Shown here: in pieces, positions 62,923-64,000 of the stretch
Position numbering within the stretch: the first letter of the stretch is position 1
Layout of the letters: each line of letters begins with the position of its first letter
Assembly: GCF_009811795.1 (NCBI RefSeq)
Contig: NZ_BLJE01000002.1
Location: forward strand, 620,001 to 684,000
Source of the DNA: Litoreibacter roseus
Lineage (GTDB): Bacteria > Pseudomonadota > Alphaproteobacteria > Rhodobacterales > Rhodobacteraceae
Direction of reading: 5' to 3'
Length of the DNA: 64,000 nt
Notes under the pieces: model-generated
The model's database searches: none
What the model was told of the DNA's origin: nothing
Seen by the model: only the letters and a program-made list of their open reading frames with translations
Position numbers and translations under genes: made by a program

Positions 62923-64000
62923 TCACGTTCCGGTCAGGCTGTCCAGCAGCGCCCGCGCAGAGTTCGATTTGGGCACCCAGAGCCCCCGCTCGATCGCTTC
63001 CTGAAAGCGCTCCGCCATTTCGCGCAGGGCGGGGGCGTTGTGTTCGGCGATGAAATCGCGGGTTGGCTCATCCTCCAGAAACGCCGTGTGGACCAGATCG
63101 AAATGGTGGTTCTGCACGGCCCCCGTCGTGGCCGCGAAAGCGAAGAGATAATCCAGCGTCGCAGCCATCTCGAACGCGCCTTTGTAGCCGTGCCGCTTCA
63201 CGCCCTCAATCCACTTTGGGTTGACCACACGAGACCGGACCACGCGTCCGATCTCATCTTCAAGCGTGCGAATGACGGGGCGGTCCGGGCGGGAATGATC
63301 GTTGTGATAGATTGGCCGGTCCCGCCCCTGAAGCGTCGTCACGGCCGCCGCGGCGCCCCCTTCGAACTGATAGTAGTCGTCGCTGTCCAGAATGTCGTGT
63401 TCGCGGTTGTCCTGATTCTGGACGATGGCTTCGGTCTGGGACAGGCGCCGCTCGAATGCTGCCCGGTTCTGGTCGCCCTCGCTGTCCTTGCCATAGGCAT
63501 AGCTGCCCCAGGTCAGGTAGGCGTCTGCCAGATCGGCCTTGTCTGCCCAGAGACGCTCGTCAATCATCGCTTGAAGGCCCGCGCCGTAGGCCCCGGGTTT
63601 CGAGCCGAAGACACGGTGCGCCTCGCCCTCCTCCTGAAAGCGAGCGGCGGCGGGGTTCTGATCCTGTGGCTCATCCAACGCCATGACGGCCCGCGCTGCG
63701 CTGTCTACCAGCGCCACCAGTTGTGGGAACGCATCCCGGAAAAAACCGGAGATGCGCAAGGTGACATCAACCCGCGGGCGGCCCAGAACACCGGCAGGCA
63801 GCACCTCGAATCCGGTCACGCGGCGGTTGGCACTGTCCCATGTGGGCTTGACGCCCATCAGGGCCAGACATTGCGCGATGTCATCGCCGCCTGTCCGCAT
63901 GTTCGCGGTGCCCCACGCCGTCAAAAGCATCGTGCGGGGCCAGTCGCCATGGGTTTGCAGGTGCTTTTCGATCAGCAGGTTTGCTGATTTCCAGCCAAGG
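62923..64000 (-). CDS. cobN: C-terminal part of cobaltochelatase subunit CobN, 5' truncated by the window end
   Basis: The open frame continues through base 64000, so only the C-terminal 359 residues are seen. They match CobN: SANLLIEKHL near the edge, then TAWGTANMRTGGDDIAQCLALMGVKP, RPRVDVTLRISGFFRDAFP and FGSKPGAYGAGLQ. CobN is the large subunit that inserts cobalt in aerobic B12 synthesis, with CobS and CobT. Only cobO is near it in the window. Confidence 0.93.
   Translation of the reverse strand, partial: LGWKSANLLIEKHLQTHGDWPRTMLLTAWGTANMRTGGDDIAQCLALMGVKPTWDSANRRVTGFEVLPAGVLGRPRVDVTLRISGFFRDAFPQLVALVDSAARAVMALDEPQDQNPAAARFQEEGEAHRVFGSKPGAYGAGLQAMIDERLWADKADLADAYLTWGSYAYGKDSEGDQNRAAFERRLSQTEAIVQNQDNREHDILDSDDYYQFEGGAAAAVTTLQGRDRPIYHNDHSRPDRPVIRTLEDEIGRVVRSRVVNPKWIEGVKRHGYKGAFEMAATLDYLFAFAATTGAVQNHHFDLVHTAFLEDEPTRDFIAEHNAPALREMAERFQEAIERGLWVPKSNSARALLDSLTGT

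Overview
The window is a GC-rich, gene-dense, IS-free stretch of an alphaproteobacterial chromosome, most probably a marine Rhodobacteraceae (Roseobacter-clade) member. This rests on the family content (oppABCDF, TauT/SsuABC-type and family-5 sugar-type ABC systems, CobO/CobN aerobic B12 genes, a LolD/FtsX-type exporter with a CrtC-like secreted partner) and on one intergenic hairpin element of a type I recall as common in that group. Genes are tightly packed, often with 1-17 nt overlaps (ATGA, TGATG) that imply translational coupling. No tRNA, rRNA, transposase, integrase or CRISPR array was seen.

Layout. 1-3.8 kb: the 3' end of a nonribosomal peptide synthetase-type gene (carrier protein plus thioesterase), a lone periplasmic solute-binding protein and a chemoreceptor. 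3.8-9.5 kb: oppABCDF oligopeptide importer on the minus strand. 9.7-15.8 kb: alkaline phosphatase with a candidate PHO box, a Tat-type small secreted protein with a LolD/FtsX-type ABC pair, and an ABC exporter half-transporter. 15.8-20 kb: an AttEFGH-like ABC system (ATPase, large FtsX permease, secreted CrtC-like protein). 20-30.7 kb: a carbohydrate locus: AraC regulator, UlaG-like hydrolase, a complete peptide-type ABC importer and a GH38 alpha-mannosidase. 30.7-34.4 kb: TauABC/SsuABC-like importer with a 2-hydroxyacid dehydrogenase resembling sulfolactate dehydrogenase. 34.5-49.6 kb: housekeeping and salvage genes: UDP-glucose dehydrogenase, a geranylgeranyl-reductase-like flavoprotein, ArsH, TrhO, PncA/PncB, a kinase/phospho-lyase-like pair, ArfB, SulP transporter, YhhQ, an aminotransferase, SseA, SmpB, DapA. 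49.7-64 kb: lytic transglycosylase, EamA transporter, separate MnmD and MnmC-oxidase-like genes, dehydratase, FMN reductase, TPP enzyme, ZntB-like transporter, CobO, an Lrp/RocF/Ocd arginine-ornithine catabolic unit, LrgAB and the 3' part of cobN.

Functional themes. Nutrient capture dominates: four ABC importers or solute-binding proteins for peptides, oligosaccharides and sulfonate- or organic-acid-like compounds, plus phosphatase. The GH38 locus looks like a complete uptake-and-hydrolysis module. Several genes modify the tRNA wobble position (trhO, mnmD and its flavin partner, and yhhQ for queuosine precursor), and two ribosome-rescue factors (arfB, smpB) lie about 5 kb apart.

The least explained element is a short minus-strand transcription unit at about 45000-45170: an excellent Shine-Dalgarno, an 18-codon ORF, alternative CACCTCC/GGAGGTG pairings and an intrinsic terminator. 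It may be an undescribed small protein or dual-function RNA. All functional calls come from reading motifs by eye; no database search was run.
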